From DMER64 sp041654355 (lineage in GTDB: Bacteria > Bacteroidota > Bacteroidia > Bacteroidales > UBA932), in contig JBAZDQ010000056.1 of assembly GCA_041654355.1 (NCBI GenBank), positions 1 to 8,771 of the forward strand: a stretch of DNA of 8,771 nt. Reading direction: 5' to 3'. Positions 7,009 through 8,771 of this stretch are shown here, piece by piece (the stretch's first letter is position 1; every line of letters starts with the position of its first letter). The notes below the pieces were generated by a model. That model made no database searches, had not been told where the DNA came from, and saw nothing but the letters and a program-made list of their open reading frames with translations. The translations under genes and the position numbers were made by a program.

Positions 7009-7782
7009 ATGAAAAAATCATCTTATGAAGTTGAAGTTTTAGTCAACGGTAAACCGGCCAAGGAATACTCCCATGATGGGAAGATTTTTATTGAAGGCCG
7101 CGAAGGTACCAAGTTCTCTCTCCGTTTCCACAACAACACCTGGAGCAAGAAACTGTTCATTCCCACGATCGATGGCCTGTCCATCATCGATGGAGAACTG
7201 GCCAGCTACAAATCCAGCGGATATATCGTTGATGGATACGGAACCGTCACTATCGATGGTTGGCGCAAAAACACCAATGAAGTCGCCGAGTTCTACTTCT
7301 CATCTCCCGATCGGGCATACGCTCATCGCATAGACAAAGGAGGCAATCTCGGAGTCATCGGTGTCGCGGTATTCGACGAAAAGATTGAACCGATTCCATA
7401 TTACTGTGGAGGATCAATCACTGTCGCCGATTACCAAACTCCGTATTTCAGCACTGCGCAAGGCACCACTCCATTGTGGAATTTCACAGGTGGAGGCCAG
7501 TGTTCAATGAAGGCAAGCGCAATGCCAACAAATTCAGTGAATTATTGCTCGATGTCTAACGCCCCCGTTACCAGATCTCTGGGGACCGGATGGGGAGACA
7601 CAAAGAAAAGCGATGTCACTACCGTCGAATTCAAGGCATTGGCGACTCCCGAAGCAATCTTCGAAATTTTCTATAACACCCGCGAGCAGCTGGAATCGAT
7701 GGGTATCGATTTCAAAAAGGCGCCACTTTATGTGGCACCCCAAGCGTTTCCTGCTCAGTATTGCAAACCGCCCCAAGATTAA
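7009..7782 (+). CDS. Conserved-looking protein of unknown function, the only plus-strand gene, between inverted repeats
   Basis: This is a 257-residue protein with no signal peptide and no membrane segment. The N-terminal half is beta-rich: YEVEVLVNGKPAKEY, then a Gly-rich strand pattern with DGLSIIDGELASYKSSGYIV and VTIDGWRKNTNEVAEFYFSS (about 55-105). It looks like a compact beta-sandwich of a type I vaguely recall in uncharacterised bacterial and viral proteins. The middle (about 135-195) is rich in Gly, Thr, Ser and Asn with several Cys. The C-terminus has EIFYNTREQLESMGIDFKKA and ends in a Pro/Cys-rich AFPAQYCKPPQD. The ATG at 7009 is the only start after an in-frame TGA at 6988-6990. 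C-ending codons (ATC, ACC, TTC) are common, unlike the AT-richer small genes to the left. It is transcribed against all its neighbours. A virion decoration or host-interaction role is a guess from context. Confidence 0.88.
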   Translation: MKKSSYEVEVLVNGKPAKEYSHDGKIFIEGREGTKFSLRFHNNTWSKKLFIPTIDGLSIIDGELASYKSSGYIVDGYGTVTIDGWRKNTNEVAEFYFSSPDRAYAHRIDKGGNLGVIGVAVFDEKIEPIPYYCGGSITVADYQTPYFSTAQGTTPLWNFTGGGQCSMKASAMPTNSVNYCSMSNAPVTRSLGTGWGDTKKSDVTTVEFKALATPEAIFEIFYNTREQLESMGIDFKKAPLYVAPQAFPAQYCKPPQD

Positions 7783-7793
7783 TCCGGGGCGGT
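7767..7793 (+). terminator. Strong hairpin at the end of the plus-strand gene, terminator-like
   Basis: ACCGCCCC (7767-7774) pairs with GGGGCGGT (7786-7793), an 8-bp GC-rich stem with an 11-base loop. The TAA stop of the gene (7780-7782) lies in the loop. No long T tract follows on either strand, so simple intrinsic termination is not certain. The hairpin could also insulate the plus-strand gene from the convergent peptidase gene or protect the 3' end of the mRNA. Confidence 0.55.
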
Positions 7794-7805
7794 AGGTAAA
7801 TAATT

Positions 7806-7824
7806 GTCTGGTCCTAATTGTGAG
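7806..7824 (-). repeat. Right copy of the 19-bp perfect inverted repeat
   Basis: This is the exact reverse complement of 6932-6950. It lies in the short gap between the ends of two convergent genes, beginning 11 bases after the peptidase stop on the minus strand. Read on the minus strand it is in frame with the peptidase gene beyond its stop, so the same SQLGPD peptide would follow the TAA and four more codons. Confidence 0.92.
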
Positions 7825-7835
7825 GGAGTTTTTTG

Positions 7836-8726
7836 TTACACAACCAATACGTTGCACCATTTGTATCCATCAGCGATTTCCTCTCCACTGACCATCACAT
7901 TGGTTCCTTTAGGTAACACCTTGATTACTTTTGCCGAAAGAGATGGATGTTCGCGCAAATTCAAGTTAGCGACCGTCTTGGTTCCGTTCGAACCTCCGGC
8001 CGGATCAAGCAGATACTGGCTGGCAACCCAACCCGTGGCTCCGGAAGAAACGTTGGGAAGATCAACTAAGATCGTCCAGGCCTCCTGAAGGTTCCCCAAA
8101 TATTCTTTAGGGATATAAAACAAACCCTTCTCCCCCCAATCCTCACCCCAGCTATTCTGGCCGATGAGATATTTCTCATTATATCCAATCAATGAAACCG
8201 CATGCCCCCAGATTTTTTCTCCGGGAGTGATTGGCTTGATGATTGGACCCTGCCAGGAAGAGTTACAACCCAAGAAGCCTGCCAAGGCGATCCCATAAAG
8301 GAAGATCGTCTTTTTCAGGTTCTCAAAGCTCGCGTCATCAACATTGGCATAGGCGCCAATCTTATACGGGCTCGGGTCAATCTTGCCTACGGGAACAACT
8401 CCTTTGTTTTTCAGTACGGAAAGCGCGGAACGGTAGTAGGTTCCCTCAACCTGAGGAATCCCATCGATCTTTTTGCATTCCGAATACAGCCAGTCGCCGT
8501 CGAAGGTCTGCGGATCGCGTTCCTTCAACTCATTAAATTCCTTAATGAGCGCCGAAGCGTAACCGACACAGTGCGGAGTCTGGCCCTGGTCCTTCACTTT
8601 CAAATCGAAAGGACATAGAAGCTCTTTGGGGTAGCGCACAATCGAAGGCGCTGCCGCAGAAAGCGGAATGTCGTGAACAGACAACGGAGACGGAATATAC
8701 CCAGAAACATTTTGCGGAATAGGCAT
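7836..8726 (-). CDS. Papain-like (C1A) cysteine peptidase with a C-terminal SH3-like region
   Basis: This is a 296-residue peptidase. All papain active-site residues are visible: the oxyanion Gln47 and nucleophile Cys53 in VKDQGQTPHCVGYASAL (six apart, as in papain), His175 in WGHAVSLIGY, and Asn191 in GQNSWGEDWG (16 after the His, as in papain). There is no signal peptide, and with only about 50 residues before the Cys there is no room for a normal inhibitory propeptide. The C-terminal 70 residues contain SH3-type pieces: GWVASQYL near 233-240, then NLNLREHPSLSAKVIKVLPK and DGYKWCNVLVV at the end. Bacterial SH3 modules often bind cell wall, so it may act on the envelope during entry or lysis, or cut host or virion proteins. 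The start follows A-rich sequence. It is convergent with the plus-strand gene. Confidence 0.88.
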   Translation of the reverse strand: MPIPQNVSGYIPSPLSVHDIPLSAAAPSIVRYPKELLCPFDLKVKDQGQTPHCVGYASALIKEFNELKERDPQTFDGDWLYSECKKIDGIPQVEGTYYRSALSVLKNKGVVPVGKIDPSPYKIGAYANVDDASFENLKKTIFLYGIALAGFLGCNSSWQGPIIKPITPGEKIWGHAVSLIGYNEKYLIGQNSWGEDWGEKGLFYIPKEYLGNLQEAWTILVDLPNVSSGATGWVASQYLLDPAGGSNGTKTVANLNLREHPSLSAKVIKVLPKGTNVMVSGEEIADGYKWCNVLVV

Positions 8727-8738
8727 TTTTTTTAATTT

Positions 8739-8771
8739 TTAGCCCTTGATTGCATCGGCCTCCCGTTTGCA
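8739..8771 (-). CDS. Last codons of an upstream gene (partial)
   Basis: A minus-strand frame enters from the right edge and ends ...KREADAIKG followed by TAA (8741-8739), 12 bases before the peptidase ATG. This tight spacing matches the other gene junctions here. Only ten sense codons are visible, so no function can be given and the call is uncertain. Confidence 0.38.
   Translation of the reverse strand, partial: CKREADAIKG

Larger units (their letters stand above)
6891..7028 (+). other. Short open frame leading into the plus-strand gene (possible leader ORF or gene remnant)
   Basis: A plus-strand frame is open from 6855 to a TGA at 7026-7028 and overlaps the start of the next gene by 20 bases. 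Its later part reads like real helical protein: SQLGPDANLGIEVARRERMK followed by ALLEKHEKIIL. There is no good start. The options are a TTG at 6891 or an ATG at 6987, which leaves only 13 codons. The overlap would allow translational coupling to the gene at 7009. Because the left inverted repeat lies within it, it may instead be the remnant of a gene cut by recombination. Confidence 0.35.

Noticed and set aside
6932..7824. Insertion sequence or transposon with terminal inverted repeats
   Set aside because: The enclosed gene has no transposase motif (no DDE or HUH pattern seen) and I found no target-site duplication next to the repeats. A non-autonomous unit cannot be excluded, but the invertible layout fits better.
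7534..8618. Other open frames overlapping the plus-strand gene end and the peptidase (7534-7860 minus, 8202-8618 and 8243-8536 plus)
   Set aside because: The two overlapped genes have full motifs or coherent protein sequence; the overlapping frames do not.
1..8771. CRISPR array, tRNA or rRNA genes
   Set aside because: No evenly spaced direct repeats and no tRNA cloverleaf or conserved rRNA segment were seen on either strand.

Overview
The window looks like part of the late (packaging and structural) region of a tailed double-stranded DNA phage or prophage (Caudoviricetes). It carries the N-terminal part of a terminase large subunit, a terminase-small-subunit candidate directly upstream of it, a giant glycine/alanine-rich virion-type protein, a small phage-type zinc ribbon and a papain-like peptidase with an SH3-like tail. 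I cannot name the host. Most genes start after A-rich sequence with no Shine-Dalgarno motif, as in hosts such as Bacteroidota that do not rely on it. The one clear promoter, however, is a consensus sigma70 type. Stop codons are TAA and TAG, and the standard bacterial code fits.

Layout, following transcription of the minus strand from right to left. At 8739-8771 there are the last codons of an upstream gene, then a papain-family (C1A) cysteine peptidase (8726-7836). A plus-strand gene of unknown function (7009-7782) sits between two perfect 19-bp inverted repeats (6932-6950 and 7806-7824) and ends in a strong hairpin. A minus-strand promoter (6897-6870) starts the next block: zinc ribbon protein (6863-6597), a roughly 340-bp stretch that looks like a broken small gene (6534-6256), an HU-like protein (6254-5865), the 1056-residue protein (5836-2666), a Q/P/G-rich 186-residue protein (2660-2100), an unknown 225-residue protein (2073-1396), the TerS candidate (1394-834) and TerL (865 to the left edge). 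Apart from the 340-bp stretch, these genes overlap or lie within about 30 bases of each other, so they probably form one operon.

Two things stand out. First, TerL is split by an intein placed inside its Walker A ATP-binding loop, with Hint splicing motifs and a LAGLIDADG homing-endonuclease motif. It runs off the left edge, so no mature terminase can form without splicing. Second, the single plus-strand gene is bracketed by inverted repeats, with a possible promoter lying just outside. Flipping it would make it co-directional with the rest of the phage genes. This is the layout of an invertible on/off cassette, although no recombinase is visible here and the inversion is untested.
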